Shown: positions 9,808-20,504, counted from the stretch's first letter. The stretch: DNA of 64,000 bases from an uncultured Halomonas sp. (GCF_947493865.1 NZ_CANLTC010000006.1:124001-188000), one strand, 5' to 3'. A program made the numbers and translations. Notes: a model not told the origin generated them from the letters alone.

Positions 9808-11493
9808 TTACATCTCCTCCGGGGCGCCAACCCCCAGCAAGTTCAAACCGTTGCGGATGACCTGACGGGTCGCCAGCCCCAGCGCCAGGCGCGCATTACG
9901 CAGCGCGGCGTCATCGACCATGACCTTGACGGCGTTGTAGCAGGTATGGAAATCCGCGGCGAGATCCTGCAGATACTGGGCGATCTGCTGGGGTTCGCGG
10001 CTGGCGGCGGCATGGGAAACCACTTCCGGGAAGCGAGCAAGCCGGTTCATGAGGGCCTTTTCCTGATCTTCCACCAGCAGGGACAGATTGTCGCTTGCAA
10101 GGGCCAGGTCGAAGGGGCGGGCGTCCGCCTCGGCTCGGCGCATCACGCTGCTGATGCGGGCATGGGCATACTGGATGTAATAAACCGGGTTGTCGTTGGA
10201 CTTGGAGCGGGCCAGGTCGATGTCGAAGGTCAACTGAGAATCGGCGCGGCGTGCGGCCAAGAAATAGCGGGTGGCGTCCCGGCCGACCTCATCGATCAGA
10301 TCCCGCAGGGTGACGTAGCTGCCGGCGCGCTTGGAGAGCTTCACCTCCACCCCGGAGCGGGTCACCAGCACCATCTGGTGCAGCACGTAGTCCGGCCAGC
10401 CGTTGGGAATGCCGACCTCCAGCGCCTGCAGGCCGGCGCGGACACGCGTCACCGTGGAGTGGTGATCGGCGCCCTGCTCATCGATGACGTAAGTGAAGCC
10501 GCGTTGCCATTTACCGAGGTGATAGGCCACATCGGGAACGAAGTAGGTGTAGTCGCCGTCGCGCTTGCGCATGACGCGATCCTTGTCGTCACCGAAGCTG
10601 GTGGTGCGCAGCCACAGGGCACCGTCCTCCTCGTAGGTGTGGCCGCAGTCGATGAGCCGCTTCACCGTTTCTTCGACCTTGCCTTCGTTGTACAGCGAGG
10701 ACTCTAGAAAATAGACATCGAAGGCGACGCCAAAGGCCTTTAGATCCAGATCCTGTTCTCGGCGTAGATAGGCCACCGCAAAACGGCGAATTGAATCAAG
10801 GTCCTCCGGGTCTGCCGCGGCGGTAACGTGTTGATCGTCCGCATCGACGGTTTCGCCGGCAAGATAGCTCCTGGCGATATCGCTGATGTAATCACCGCGA
10901 TAACCATCCTTGGGCCAGGCCGGGTCTTCGGGCGTCAGGCCGTCGATGCGCGCCTTTACCGACAGCGCCAGGTTGGTGATCTGGGCACCGGCATCGTTGT
11001 AATAGAATTCCCGGGTAACATCGTAGCCGGTCGCCTCCAGCAGGCGGCACAGGCAATCGCCGATCGCCGCGCCGCGCCCATGACCGACATGCAAGGGGCC
11101 GGTCGGATTGGCGGAAACGAACTCTACCTGCACCTTCTGACCCATGCCTTCCAGGCTGCGCCCGAAGCTGTCGCCGGCATCGAGTACCGTCGGTACGATG
11201 CGGGCGATTGCATCCGTGGCGGCAAAGAAATTGATGAATCCCGGGCCTGCAATCTCGACACGCTCCACGCTGTCATTGGCCGGCAGTGCCTCGATCAGTG
11301 CCGTCGCGATTTCCCGGGGGTTACGGCGTGCCGGCTTGGCCAGCAGCATGGCCAGATTGCTTGCGTAATCGCCGTGAGCCTTGTCTCGGGTTGCCTCGAT
11401 CTTGATCGTCGGGCGGGTGTCGTCGGGTACGAGGCCTTGAGTCTTGAGCGCGGCCAGTGCCTGGTCGAGCAGTGAAGCAATGGTGTCTTTCAT
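9808..11493 (-). CDS. argS: Arginyl-tRNA synthetase
   Basis: Class I synthetase charging tRNA-Arg. Visible parts are the N-terminal Add1 domain, the HIGH-type motif in [14 protein letters not shown] (about residues 125-138), the degenerate KMSKS loop [12 protein letters not shown], and a C-terminal DALR anticodon-binding domain ending [12 protein letters not shown]. The frame is open to 11571, but the ATG at 11493 ([13 protein letters not shown]) gives the normal 561 residues. Two tRNA-Arg(ACG) genes lie elsewhere in this window. Confidence 0.97.
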   Translation of the reverse strand: MKDTIASLLDQALAALKTQGLVPDDTRPTIKIEATRDKAHGDYASNLAMLLAKPARRNPREIATALIEALPANDSVERVEIAGPGFINFFAATDAIARIVPTVLDAGDSFGRSLEGMGQKVQVEFVSANPTGPLHVGHGRGAAIGDCLCRLLEATGYDVTREFYYNDAGAQITNLALSVKARIDGLTPEDPAWPKDGYRGDYISDIARSYLAGETVDADDQHVTAAADPEDLDSIRRFAVAYLRREQDLDLKAFGVAFDVYFLESSLYNEGKVEETVKRLIDCGHTYEEDGALWLRTTSFGDDKDRVMRKRDGDYTYFVPDVAYHLGKWQRGFTYVIDEQGADHHSTVTRVRAGLQALEVGIPNGWPDYVLHQMVLVTRSGVEVKLSKRAGSYVTLRDLIDEVGRDATRYFLAARRADSQLTFDIDLARSKSNDNPVYYIQYAHARISSVMRRAEADARPFDLALASDNLSLLVEDQEKALMNRLARFPEVVSHAAASREPQQIAQYLQDLAADFHTCYNAVKVMVDDAALRNARLALGLATRQVIRNGLNLLGVGAPEEM

Positions 11494-11651
11494 GAGGATA
11501 CGTGGGGTGTCCTGTGGCGCTAGCGAGTATTCATCGGCACGACGCAGATATCGTTTGGAGGCGTCGCCCACGAGTCAATGTAATCAACCATTATCGGCAA
11601 TTGCGGCCCGGCTTTAAACCTCTCAGAGCTTTGTCGATCGTGAACGTATTC

Positions 11652-13898
11652 TCAACTGAGCGTTTGTGGGTCGATATCGATGGACCAGCGCACCCGACGC
11701 GCCTCGGGCGAGCGTTCCAGCCAGTCGACGAGAAAGGCGCTGGCCTCGTGCAGTGCGCTGCGCTTGGCCGCGGAGAGCATCAGGTGCACATGATAGCGAT
11801 TCTGACGTCGCTCCATGGGAGCTGGCGCCGGGCCCAGGCAGTATACGTCCAGTCCGCGTTGATCCAGCCAGCTTCGCAGGGAGATCGCCGCTGCGCTTGC
11901 AAGGGCGGTAGCCTCCGCTTCCCGGGGACTCTCGAAGCGCAGCAATGCCATGTGGCGATAGGGCGGCAGGCCGGCGAGCCGGCGCTCTTCGAGGAGCGTG
12001 CTTGCCAGCGCGTCATAACCGCTATCCGCCAGCAGGCGCAAATGCGGGTCGTCCGGGTGCAGGGTCTGCACCAGAACGCGGCCCAGGCGCTCGGCGCGAC
12101 CGGCCCGGCCGGCGACCTGAACCAGCAATTGGGTGCTGTGCTCGAGGGCACGAAAATCACTGGCATAAAGGCCCGCGTCCGCATTGACCACCACGACCAG
12201 GATGACATGGGGCAAGTGATGCCCTTTCGCCAGCATCTGCGTGCCAACCAGCAGACAGGGTTCGCCGCGCCGCACCTCGGTAAGGGCGTGTTCCAAGGCA
12301 TCCTTGCGTCGGGTGCTATCCCGGTCGATGCGATATATCGGGGTCTTGGGAAAAAGAGCGGATAGCGTTTCTTCACTGCGTTCGGTGCCGGTGCCCAAAG
12401 GGCGCAGATCGGCGCTGCCACAGTCCGGACAGAGGTCGGGGAGCTGCTCCTGACGTTCGCAGTGGTGGCAGATCAAGCAGGGGGGGTGGCGATGTAGCGT
12501 CATGCGGGCATCGCAGTGACGGCACTGGGCCAGCCAGCCGCAGCCGTGGCAGGCAAGGGTTGGCGCAAATCCGCGCCGATTGATGAAGATCAGCACCTGA
12601 CCACCTCCAGCAAGGGCTGCGCTGATGGCATCGATACTGGGCGGAATCAGTCCCCCTTGAGTCGGGCGGCCCCGCAAATCGGCGAGTTCGAGTCTGGCCG
12701 GGGCGTGATGGCTGGCACGCCGAGTCAGATGCAAGTGGCTGTAATGGCCGCTGCGCGCCTTGACCAGGCTTTCGAGAGAGGGCGTGGCGCTGCCCAGCAG
12801 AATGGGGATGTCATGATGATGGGCGCGCACGATGGCCAAGTCCCGGGCATGGTAACGCAGCCCTTCCTGTTGCTTGAAGGAGCTGTCGTGCTCTTCATCG
12901 ACGACGATGACGCCGGGCTTTGCCAAGGGCGTGAACACCGCGGAGCGGGTGCCAATGATGATGGGCGCGCGTCCCGAGCGAGCCGCTTCCCAGGCATCCA
13001 GCCGCTCTGCATCCGTCAAGCTGGAGTGTAGGGCTACCACCGTCACGCGAAAACGCTGGCGAAAACGCATCAGGGTCTGAGGCGTCAGGCCGATTTCGGG
13101 TACCAGTATCAGGGCCTGGCGCCCCTTGGTGATGACCGATTCGATCAGCTGGAGATACACTTCGGTCTTGCCGCTACCGGTGACTCCCTGCAGCAGACTC
13201 GCGTGATAACCATCGAGTCGTTGGTGCAGTTCCGCCAGTACGCTGGTCTGCTCGCGATTGAGTACCAGGGCAGGTTCTGCAAGCAGATTGCCCCCTGGCG
13301 AGGGCGGAGAGCCGGTCAGGGGTTCTTCCTGATATGCCGCCAGCCCCTTGTCCGCCAGTCCCTTGAGCTGGGTGCGATTGAACCCTTGGGCGCTGATGAC
13401 CGAGCCCACCACGCCGCGCGGGTGCTGGCGCAGTAGCTCGAGCAGTTCCGCCTGGCGACGGGCGCGGCCCAGCTGGGAGGCATCGGCGTTCTGGCCGGCT
13501 TCTGTCAACCGCCAGCGTTCCCGCGTGCGGGCCTCCAGTGGACGACCCTGGCGCAGCAATACCGGCAAGGCCTGATGCAGGGTGTCTCCCAGGGCGTGCT
13601 GGTAATAGCGCGCGGTGAAATGGCACAGCCACAGCCAGTCCGCGGGCAGCGGTTCGCTGTCCAGGCAGGCGCTGATCGGTTTCAGAGCGCCCAGTTCGAA
13701 ATCGCTGGTATCGCGACACTCGACGACGATGCCGATGACCTCGCGCCGCCCCAATGGTACGCGCACCCGCAACCCGGGTTGCCACCCCTCCCTGGGGGCT
13801 GGATGACAAGGCCGATAGTCAAACAGTTTGCGTAGCGGTGTGGGTACGGCGACGCCGAGCACCCTGGGTGAAGACGTTGCAGATGATGGAAGTGGCAA
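11652..13898 (-). CDS. priA: Primosomal replication helicase PriA
   Basis: 3'-5' DNA helicase that restarts stalled replication forks. It shows an N-terminal 3'-DNA-binding domain (VAVPTPLRKLFDYR), Walker A (GVTGSGKTEVYL), DEEH box (VDEEHDSSFKQQ), and eight clustered cysteines binding zinc between CHGCGWLAQC and CPDCG. The open frame extends to 14066, which would overlap rpmE and its promoter. The TTG at 13898 (MPLPSSATSSPRVLG) has GGAG five bases upstream and gives 748 residues, matching family length; I prefer it. Divergent from rpmE. Confidence 0.93.
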   Translation of the reverse strand: MPLPSSATSSPRVLGVAVPTPLRKLFDYRPCHPAPREGWQPGLRVRVPLGRREVIGIVVECRDTSDFELGALKPISACLDSEPLPADWLWLCHFTARYYQHALGDTLHQALPVLLRQGRPLEARTRERWRLTEAGQNADASQLGRARRQAELLELLRQHPRGVVGSVISAQGFNRTQLKGLADKGLAAYQEEPLTGSPPSPGGNLLAEPALVLNREQTSVLAELHQRLDGYHASLLQGVTGSGKTEVYLQLIESVITKGRQALILVPEIGLTPQTLMRFRQRFRVTVVALHSSLTDAERLDAWEAARSGRAPIIIGTRSAVFTPLAKPGVIVVDEEHDSSFKQQEGLRYHARDLAIVRAHHHDIPILLGSATPSLESLVKARSGHYSHLHLTRRASHHAPARLELADLRGRPTQGGLIPPSIDAISAALAGGGQVLIFINRRGFAPTLACHGCGWLAQCRHCDARMTLHRHPPCLICHHCERQEQLPDLCPDCGSADLRPLGTGTERSEETLSALFPKTPIYRIDRDSTRRKDALEHALTEVRRGEPCLLVGTQMLAKGHHLPHVILVVVVNADAGLYASDFRALEHSTQLLVQVAGRAGRAERLGRVLVQTLHPDDPHLRLLADSGYDALASTLLEERRLAGLPPYRHMALLRFESPREAEATALASAAAISLRSWLDQRGLDVYCLGPAPAPMERRQNRYHVHLMLSAAKRSALHEASAFLVDWLERSPEARRVRWSIDIDPQTLS

Positions 13899-13927
13899 TT
13901 GGTCTCCGGTGGTAGCTCTGCTATAAT
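13899..13927 (+). promoter_or_regulatory. Sigma-70 promoter for rpmE
   Basis: A -35 box TTGGTC (13899-13904) and a perfect -10 TATAAT (13922-13927) are separated by exactly 17 bases, about 125 bases before rpmE. The -35 box abuts the proposed TTG start of priA on the other strand, and the promoter overlaps the priA ribosome-binding region. Confidence 0.7.
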
Positions 13928-14052
13928 GTGCGCCCCTTGGCGAGTTGTGTATTGTGCGATAGCGCAGCCTCAGGGGAAACCGGTTATCTCGCACCCGTGT
14001 ACGGTGCTCGGCGTGGACCGAGTGGCGGTACACATACCAATGAGGCTTCAAG

Positions 14053-14268
14053 ATGAAACAAGGCATCCATCCAGATTACAAGAAAGTCACCGCGACCTGC
14101 TCCTGTGGTGCCACTCATTCAATCGGCACTACCTCTGGCGAGGACTTTTTCGTGGACGTTTGCTCCAACTGCCACCCCTTCTACACGGGTAAGCAGAAGC
14201 AGGCGACTACCGGCGGCCGCGTCGAGCGTTTCAACAAGCGTTTCGGTGCTGCTGTCAAACGCAACTGA
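14053..14268 (+). CDS. rpmE: 50S ribosomal protein L31 (zinc-binding form)
   Basis: A 71-residue L31 joining the central protuberance of the 50S subunit. Cysteines at about positions 16, 18, 37 and 40 (TCSCG and CSNCHPF) are the zinc ligands of the C+ form, so this is not the zinc-free paralogue used under zinc starvation. The conserved [12 protein letters not shown] end is present. A leader of about 120 bases precedes the ATG and a strong terminator follows, so it is a monocistronic unit. Confidence 0.97.
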   Translation: MKQGIHPDYKKVTATCSCGATHSIGTTSGEDFFVDVCSNCHPFYTGKQKQATTGGRVERFNKRFGAAVKRN

Positions 14269-14288
14269 GCGTGAGCCTGTCCCAGATA

Positions 14289-14317
14289 AAAACCCGCCTG
14301 GCATGGCGGGTTTTTTG
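14289..14317 (+). terminator. Rho-independent terminator of rpmE
   Basis: AACCCGCC / GGCGGGTT stem with a TGGCAT loop followed by a run of T residues, 20 bases after the rpmE stop. Confidence 0.9.
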
Positions 14318-14498
14318 TACCTGACGGTCAGTGCACTATTCTTGAATGGAGGGCAGTGCTCATTAGTGCTTTGTTTTTCTGTGGAAAATGTTTCCTTGTT
14401 TTATATAAAACACTTTGTAAACATGTAGTTGTGAATAATTGTGAAGTAGTTGATTTTTCTATATCCTGAAAGAATCCTCGAGAGACTGGACAAACGCC

Positions 14499-15770
14499 AT
14501 GACGGACGTGAAGAAGCAAGCGGCACTGGATTATCACTCCCAACCGATCCCTGGAAAACTGTCGGTCGAAATTACCAAGCCGACCTCTTCCGCCAAGGAT
14601 CTGTCGATGGCTTACAGTCCAGGTGTCGCCGAACCGGTACGGGAAATCGCCAAGGATCCGGAAAACGCCTATCTCTATACCGGCAAAGGCAATCTGGTAG
14701 CGGTCATTTCCGATGGTACCGCCATCCTTGGGCTGGGTAATCTGGGGGCGCTTGCCAGCAAGCCTGTCATGGAGGGCAAGGGGGTATTGTTCAAACGGTT
14801 TGCCGGAATCAACTCGGTGGATATCGAAATCAACGCCGAGAGCCCTCAGGCATTCATCGATACCGTGGCCCGCATTGCCGATACCTGGGGAGGCATCAAT
14901 CTCGAGGACATCAAGGCGCCGGAGTGCTTCGAGATCGAGCGAATTCTCATCGAGCGTTGCAATATCCCGGTCTTTCATGACGATCAGCACGGTACCGCCA
15001 TTGTCACCGCTGCGGGAATGCTCAATGCATTGGATATCGCCGGCAAGAAGATCGCCGATGCACGCGTCGTGTGTCTGGGGGCCGGCTCCGCTGCCATTGC
15101 CTGCATGAAGCTGCTGGTGTCCTGTGGCGCCAAGGCAGAACATATCTACATGATCGATCGCAAGGGGGTGATCCACAGCGATCGCGACGATCTCAATCAG
15201 TACAAGGCGATGTTCGCCACACAGACGTCGCTACGCACCCTTGATGAGGCGATCGAAGGCGCGGATGTGTTCGTCGGCTTGTCCGGCCCCAACCTGTTGT
15301 CTGCAGATCAGCTCAAGAAAATGGCTGCCAACCCGGTGGTGTTTGCCTGTTCCAATCCAGACCCTGAAATCGATCCTCAGGTGGCCAACGAGGCCCGAGA
15401 GGATGTGATCATGGCTACCGGACGCTCGGATTACCCCAATCAGGTCAACAATGTACTGGGTTTCCCGTTCATCTTCCGCGGGGCGCTGGACGTGCGTGCA
15501 ACCCGTATCAACGAAGAGATGATGATCGCGGCGGTTCATGCCATCAAGGATCTGGCCCGGGAGCCGGTGCCCCAGGAAGTTCTCGACGCCTACGAGGTCG
15601 ATGCGCTGGAGTTTGGCAGCGGCTATATCATTCCCACGCCGCTGGATGAGCGTTTGCTCGACCGGGTCTCTTCTGCCGTGGCTCAGGCCGCCGTGGACTC
15701 CGGGGTGGCGCGACGCCCTTATCCTTCACACTACCCTTTGCGCAGCGTCAAAGATGTCTATGGTGGCTGA
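14499..15770 (+). CDS. maeB: NAD(P)-dependent malic enzyme, short form
   Basis: Oxidative decarboxylation of malate to pyruvate. The 423-residue protein has the malic N-terminal domain ([15 protein letters not shown], then [14 protein letters not shown] and DDQHGTAIV metal and substrate residues). The NAD-binding domain begins near residue 190 ([16 protein letters not shown]). It ends at about residue 423 without the phosphotransacetylase-like extension of the long MaeB enzymes. Cofactor preference cannot be read with certainty. An AT-rich spacer of about 180 bases precedes it; it is convergent with the DUF481 gene. The order maeB-mrcA-pilM matches Pseudomonas. Confidence 0.92.
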   Translation: MTDVKKQAALDYHSQPIPGKLSVEITKPTSSAKDLSMAYSPGVAEPVREIAKDPENAYLYTGKGNLVAVISDGTAILGLGNLGALASKPVMEGKGVLFKRFAGINSVDIEINAESPQAFIDTVARIADTWGGINLEDIKAPECFEIERILIERCNIPVFHDDQHGTAIVTAAGMLNALDIAGKKIADARVVCLGAGSAAIACMKLLVSCGAKAEHIYMIDRKGVIHSDRDDLNQYKAMFATQTSLRTLDEAIEGADVFVGLSGPNLLSADQLKKMAANPVVFACSNPDPEIDPQVANEAREDVIMATGRSDYPNQVNNVLGFPFIFRGALDVRATRINEEMMIAAVHAIKDLAREPVPQEVLDAYEVDALEFGSGYIIPTPLDERLLDRVSSAVAQAAVDSGVARRPYPSHYPLRSVKDVYGG

Positions 15771-15782
15771 TGCGCATATCGG

Positions 15783-16544
15783 TCACCAATGGTAGAGCAG
15801 TGATGCTGCCGTAGTGGTGTCCGTATTCACCTTTTCGTCCTCGACGTCGGGAGGGTTGGAGTTGTGCTTGACCTCGTGAGATATGCGTAGAGCGAGACTG
15901 GCATTGAGTTGAGTCGTGATAGCGGAAAAGGTACGCGTGGTGACATTGTCCCGCGTACCTTCCAGCGAAAGCTCCTGCTGGAAGCTCGTGCCCTCGGAAA
16001 TCTGCCACTCGTAGTCCACCGCACCATACCCCACCGCTAGATCCTTGATTTCCCCATTCTCCAGCGCATCGCGCCGATAGCCGGGGCCGGTTTCCAGAGA
16101 CAGCGTGTGCTTGGGTCCGGTCAATACCTGGCGCCCATAGCCACCAATGAAGGTCAGCTGATAGCGATACCCGCTGAAGCGCTCCTTTTCCCAGCGTGCA
16201 AAGCCGAATAGGTAGTGGGGCCCTTTCAGATCATAGCGCTCGCGCCCCGCTACCAGATATTGCTCATCACTGCTTTCGCCATCTTTCTCGATCTTGCGCG
16301 TCTCACCGCGTAGGCTGTGGGTCAAGCGTCCCGTCAGCCAGGTCAGCCGTCCCTTGGCGATCAGCGTCTCGCTATCGGTGTTGCCGGACAATCTTGTGTA
16401 GCCAAGCTCTGCCTGGCCGCTGAAAACAGGCGATTCATCATTGGGCGCAGGAGGGGCGTAGAACGAAGCGGCAGTTGCCTGCCGGTCAGCAAGCGAAATG
16501 GCGAGCGTCAACAGAAGTGTTGGCGTAAGCCATGTGCGTGGCAT
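15783..16544 (-). CDS. DUF481 (YdiY-like) outer-membrane protein
   Basis: A 253-residue predicted beta-barrel of the DUF481 family, which includes E. coli YdiY, labelled salt-induced; function unknown. The start at 16544 (MPRTWLTPTLLLTLAISLAD) follows AGGAG and begins a classical signal peptide ending near ATAA. The frame runs back to 16592 but the extra 16 codons lack signal character. Repeating amphipathic strands (AELGYTRLSGNTDSETLIAKGRL-type) and a terminal aromatic LLYHW support outer-membrane insertion. Confidence 0.85.
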   Translation of the reverse strand: MPRTWLTPTLLLTLAISLADRQATAASFYAPPAPNDESPVFSGQAELGYTRLSGNTDSETLIAKGRLTWLTGRLTHSLRGETRKIEKDGESSDEQYLVAGRERYDLKGPHYLFGFARWEKERFSGYRYQLTFIGGYGRQVLTGPKHTLSLETGPGYRRDALENGEIKDLAVGYGAVDYEWQISEGTSFQQELSLEGTRDNVTTRTFSAITTQLNASLALRISHEVKHNSNPPDVEDEKVNTDTTTAASLLYHW

Positions 16545-16676
16545 GTCAAAAGCTCCTGATGCTTTCGTATCGGCGCGGGTAGTCGGCGCCATCTACGCAG
16601 AGAGACGAAGAAGGCAGGTTGGCCGGGCGAATCGTTGCAATTCGCCCGCCAAATGGTGCTGAACGTGGACGGGTAC

Positions 16677-19199
16677 TCAGAAGATTGCTTCGTAAGTACC
16701 GGTACCCTGGGACCCGCTGCGGTTTTCCAGCTCACGCTGGATACGCCGTGGTTCGAAGTCGGGCAGGTTGTCTTCCCGGAACAACTCTTCGATACCGCCG
16801 GGTTGGTCGTCGTGCAACAGTAGCCCGCTGTTCTCATCGATACGCTTGGTAACGATATCGTCAGGGCGTTCGGGAACGCTTTCCGACGTGCCTTTCAAGG
16901 CTTCCCGCATGAAATCCATCCAGATGGGTAGCGCCGCTTGAGCACCATATTCTCCGGTACTCTCATTGCTATCCTTGCCCACCCATACCGTTGTCACCAG
17001 ATTGCCGTTGAAGCCGGAGAACCAGGCGTCACGCTGTTCGTTGGTGGTGCCGGTCTTGCCGACGATATCGCCACGATTCAACTCCAGCGCTCCGCGCCCG
17101 GTGCCACGTTCGATCACGTCGCGCATCATGTCCCGCAGGATGTACAGCGCCTGGGGGTCGACGACGCGCTCGGCGACGGGATAGGTCTTGCCATCGATAC
17201 GGGTCTGGGTGGCGCCTTCCGGGCAGGAAGGGCAGGCGACATTCGGCGTTGACTCGGCAAGCGGCTCCTGCTCGCCGGTATGCATCACCCGCTCGATATA
17301 CCAGGGCGTGACCTTGAAGCCGCCATTGGCCAGCACGGCGTAGGCATTGGCCATTTCCAGCGGCGTCAGGGAGGCGCTACCCAGCGCAAGAGAAAGCCCA
17401 TGGGGCAGACGCCCCTCGGCGAAACCGAATCGCTCCAGGAAGGCAAGCGCATTGTCCAGGCCAAGCGCCTGTAGCACGCGAATGGTGACCAGGTTGCGCG
17501 AGCGATAGAGGCCTACTCTGAGCCGGGTTGGACCACGGAATTCGCCTTCCGAGTTGCCCGGACGCCAATCGCCGCCCATGTCGCTCATCACCACCGGCGC
17601 ATCGTTGACGACGGTGGCGGCCGTCATGTTGCCTTGCTGCAACGCCGCCAGATAGATGAATGGCTTGAAGATAGAACCGGCCTGACGATTGGCCTGGGTC
17701 GCCCGGTTGAACTTGCTGTGGGCAAAGCTGAAACCACCTTGTAGTGCTCGAATGGCACCGGTGCGAGGTTCCAGGACGACAATCGCGCCTTCGATGCCCG
17801 GGCGCTGGGAAAGCCGCCAATTGCCTTCCTTGTCTTGCAGGATGCGTACCAGGGAGCCACGCTGAGCGATCTGCTCGGCACGCTTGGGTGCTTCGCCGCG
17901 CCATTTGGGGCTGCGATATTCACGTGCCCACTCAAGCCCCTTCCAGTCCAGGGTGACGAGCTCGGCATCGCTTGTCAGTACCTGCATCTGCTGATCTTGC
18001 GTCGAGACGACGATTGCCGGCTGCAGGGGGCCAGTGACGACGGTACGATCGAGCACTTTTAACCAGTTGCTGACATCGCCTTCGATACCGCTGACCTGGG
18101 CTTCACTGCTCTGGGCCGCCTTGCGGGCGGTCTGTATGACCTCCGGCGAGGCAGACAGCTCTTCCTCCAGTCCTTCACGCTGGGTCTTGTCCTGGGCTTC
18201 GACCAGGCTCGGCGGAATCTCGGTATCTTCCGCGCCTCGCCATCCGTGGCGCGTATCATAGTCGATCAGCCCTTGGACGAGGGCTTCCCGCGCCTGGCCT
18301 TGCAGCTGGCTGTCGAGAGTGGTGTAGAGCCTGTAGCCGCCGGTATAGGCATCGTCACCGAACCGCTCGATGGCGAACTGGCGCGCCATCTCGGCAATAT
18401 AGGAAGCCTCGACCTCCACCTGAGCCGAGTGACGGCGCGCCGTCAGCGGTGCCTGTACCGCTTCGTTATAGCGCGCGGCATCGATATAGCCCAGCTCGCG
18501 CATGCGATACAGGATCCAGTTGCGCCGGATCAGCGAGCGCTCAGGGTTGGCCAGAGGGTTGAATGTGGAGGGCGCCTTGGGAAGACCGGCGATCATGGCC
18601 TTTTCCGCCAGAGTCAGTTCCGCCAGGGGCTTGTCATAATACGTCTTCGCGGCGGCGGCGATGCCATAGGCGCGGTGGCCAAGGAATATCTTGTTGACGT
18701 AGAGCTCGAATATCTCTTCCTTGTCGAGAATCTGCTCCATCTGCAGGGCCAGCAATATCTCGCGAATCTTGCGGGTAAAGGTTCTATCCAGGGTCAATAG
18801 ATAGTTGCGTGCCACCTGCATGGTGATGGTGCTGCCCCCGGTCTGGATGCCACCGCTTGCGGCCAGTTCGAATGCTGCCCGGGCAAGGCTCTTGGGATCG
18901 ACGCCGGGGTGATCGAAATAGCCATCGTCCTCTGCTGCCAGAAAGGCCTGCACCATGTCCCTGGGAATGGCGTCGTAGGCGACGGGCGTACGACGCTCCT
19001 CGCCAAACTCGCCAATCAGTTTTTCATCCCGGGTATAGATACGCAGCGGGGACTGCAGTTCGTACCCTTGCAGCTGACGCACGTCGGGTAGCCCGGGGGC
19101 GAAGTACAGGGCAGCGCCTATCACGGCCAGTACACAAGCGGCGCTCAGTGAGAGAAAGAGCCATAGGGCCGAGCCGAGCAGACGTCTGAAAAACTTCAT
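16677..19199 (-). CDS. mrcA: Penicillin-binding protein 1A (bifunctional transglycosylase/transpeptidase)
   Basis: Class A PBP polymerising and cross-linking peptidoglycan. An N-terminal membrane anchor (residues 8-32) is followed by the GT51 domain (AAEDDGYFDHPGVD with the catalytic Glu, then GGSTITMQVARN). An OB-like insert comes next, then the transpeptidase domain with SxxK at GSIFKP (about residue 507), SRN and KTGTTNEQRDAWF (about 714). The 840-residue length is normal. It is divergent from pilM, the conserved arrangement in pseudomonads and relatives. Confidence 0.96.
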   Translation of the reverse strand: MKFFRRLLGSALWLFLSLSAACVLAVIGAALYFAPGLPDVRQLQGYELQSPLRIYTRDEKLIGEFGEERRTPVAYDAIPRDMVQAFLAAEDDGYFDHPGVDPKSLARAAFELAASGGIQTGGSTITMQVARNYLLTLDRTFTRKIREILLALQMEQILDKEEIFELYVNKIFLGHRAYGIAAAAKTYYDKPLAELTLAEKAMIAGLPKAPSTFNPLANPERSLIRRNWILYRMRELGYIDAARYNEAVQAPLTARRHSAQVEVEASYIAEMARQFAIERFGDDAYTGGYRLYTTLDSQLQGQAREALVQGLIDYDTRHGWRGAEDTEIPPSLVEAQDKTQREGLEEELSASPEVIQTARKAAQSSEAQVSGIEGDVSNWLKVLDRTVVTGPLQPAIVVSTQDQQMQVLTSDAELVTLDWKGLEWAREYRSPKWRGEAPKRAEQIAQRGSLVRILQDKEGNWRLSQRPGIEGAIVVLEPRTGAIRALQGGFSFAHSKFNRATQANRQAGSIFKPFIYLAALQQGNMTAATVVNDAPVVMSDMGGDWRPGNSEGEFRGPTRLRVGLYRSRNLVTIRVLQALGLDNALAFLERFGFAEGRLPHGLSLALGSASLTPLEMANAYAVLANGGFKVTPWYIERVMHTGEQEPLAESTPNVACPSCPEGATQTRIDGKTYPVAERVVDPQALYILRDMMRDVIERGTGRGALELNRGDIVGKTGTTNEQRDAWFSGFNGNLVTTVWVGKDSNESTGEYGAQAALPIWMDFMREALKGTSESVPERPDDIVTKRIDENSGLLLHDDQPGGIEELFREDNLPDFEPRRIQRELENRSGSQGTGTYEAIF

Positions 19200-19268
19200 G
19201 CAGTATCAATGTCCGTGGTAATCGAGTGACGAGCGAACGGTGGAGTGCCGCACGGTCTCAGACTGGGC

Positions 19269-19274
19269 ATTATA
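19269..19274 (-). promoter_or_regulatory. Candidate -10 box for mrcA
   Basis: TATAAT on the minus strand, 70 bases before the mrcA start in the divergent mrcA/pilM spacer. The -35 region is poor. No clear promoter for pilM was found in the same spacer; TATACG near 19406 is a weak candidate. Confidence 0.4.
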
Positions 19275-19439
19275 TAGAAAGCGCGCCATGCGAAAACCAG
19301 TAATGACATTTCCTTGTGAGGAATAAGTGTGAAAGCGTTGCCCTGACAGGCGTCTTTGCGCCTCAAGAGCATTAATGATTTTTTCGTAGTAGCCGATAAA
19401 ACCCTATACGAATGATCGCAGGTGCAAAGGGGTCACACC

Positions 19440-20504
19440 GTGTTAGGGCTAAAAGCGTCCCCCAGAGGACTCGTCGGTGTCGATATCACCTCGGCAACGG
19501 TCAAACTCATCGAATTGAAAGGCCGTGGCCTACAGCGTCGAGTCGAGAGCTACGCGGTGCGGCCGCTGCGGGAAGGCGCGGTGGTGGAGCGTCGTATCCG
19601 CAACATGGATGACGTCGTCGATGCCATCGGTCGCGCCGTGGAACAGGCCCAGCCGCGCAGCCGACAGGCAGCCGTGGCGATTTCCCCCAATGCGGCGATT
19701 ACCAAGATGCTGACGCTACCCGCGTCATTGAGCGATGAAGAGATAGAAGCTCACATCCAGTTCGAATCCGACAAGCATATTCCCTTTCCGTTCAACGAAG
19801 TCGCCTTCGATTTCCAGCGACTGGGAGCGAATGCCCGCTATCCAGACCAGCAGAATGTACTGCTGGTCGCCTGCCGGCAACAAGAGCTGGAGCAGCTCAC
19901 GGAGGCTGTTCTACAGGTAGGGCTCGAGCCGATTGCAGTGGATATCGAAACCTTTGCACTGGAGCGAGTCTGCAGTGAGTTGCATCGTCAGGTTGAGCAA
20001 GACGTGGATGAAAGTGGATGCATCGCCCTGGTCGATCTAGGGGCCAACATGAATGCCTTCCATGTGCTGCAGCACGGTCGCACGCTCTACAGCCGCGATA
20101 CGGTCTTCGGCGGCCGCAAGCTGACGGATCATATTCGCCAGCGCTATGGATTGAGCCTGGAAGAGGCTGGATTCGCCAAGAAACATGGCGGGCTACCCGA
20201 GGATTATGCGGACCAGGTCCTGAATCCCTTCGTCGATGCCGTCATTCAGCAGGTCGGCCGTTCGTTGCAGCTTTACTACAGTACCGGGCGTAACCCCAAG
20301 GTCAAACACTTGATTCTGGCCGGCGGTTCCAGCGCGATCCCTGGCTTGCGTGAGAAGCTTGCCGCCAGCAGTGACATGCGGGTGGAACTGGCCAACCCCT
20401 TCACGAACATGACCATCAGTTCGCGCGTGGATGGGGCGGCTCTGAACAGCGATGCCCCGGCCCTGTTGACTGCCTGCGGGCTGGCCATGAGGTCGCGCCC
20501 ATGA
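19440..20504 (+). CDS. pilM: Type IV pilus assembly protein PilM
   Basis: Cytoplasmic actin-like ATPase-fold protein that binds the PilN N-terminus and links the inner-membrane alignment complex to the pilus motor. The SHS2/actin fold is seen in VGVDITSATVKLIELKG, ALVDLGANMNAFHV and HLILAGGSSAIPGL. A GTG at 19440 (MLGLKASPRGLVGVD) preceded by AAGGGG gives 354 residues, the length of the Pseudomonas protein. A GTG six codons upstream (19422) is less likely. It overlaps pilN by four bases. Confidence 0.95.
   Translation: MLGLKASPRGLVGVDITSATVKLIELKGRGLQRRVESYAVRPLREGAVVERRIRNMDDVVDAIGRAVEQAQPRSRQAAVAISPNAAITKMLTLPASLSDEEIEAHIQFESDKHIPFPFNEVAFDFQRLGANARYPDQQNVLLVACRQQELEQLTEAVLQVGLEPIAVDIETFALERVCSELHRQVEQDVDESGCIALVDLGANMNAFHVLQHGRTLYSRDTVFGGRKLTDHIRQRYGLSLEEAGFAKKHGGLPEDYADQVLNPFVDAVIQQVGRSLQLYYSTGRNPKVKHLILAGGSSAIPGLREKLAASSDMRVELANPFTNMTISSRVDGAALNSDAPALLTACGLAMRSRP

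Noticed and set aside
13899..14066. N-terminal extension of priA to 14066
   Set aside because: Would overlap rpmE and its promoter; the extra 56 residues are Arg/His-rich and not PriA-like, and a TTG with a good ribosome site lies at 13898.
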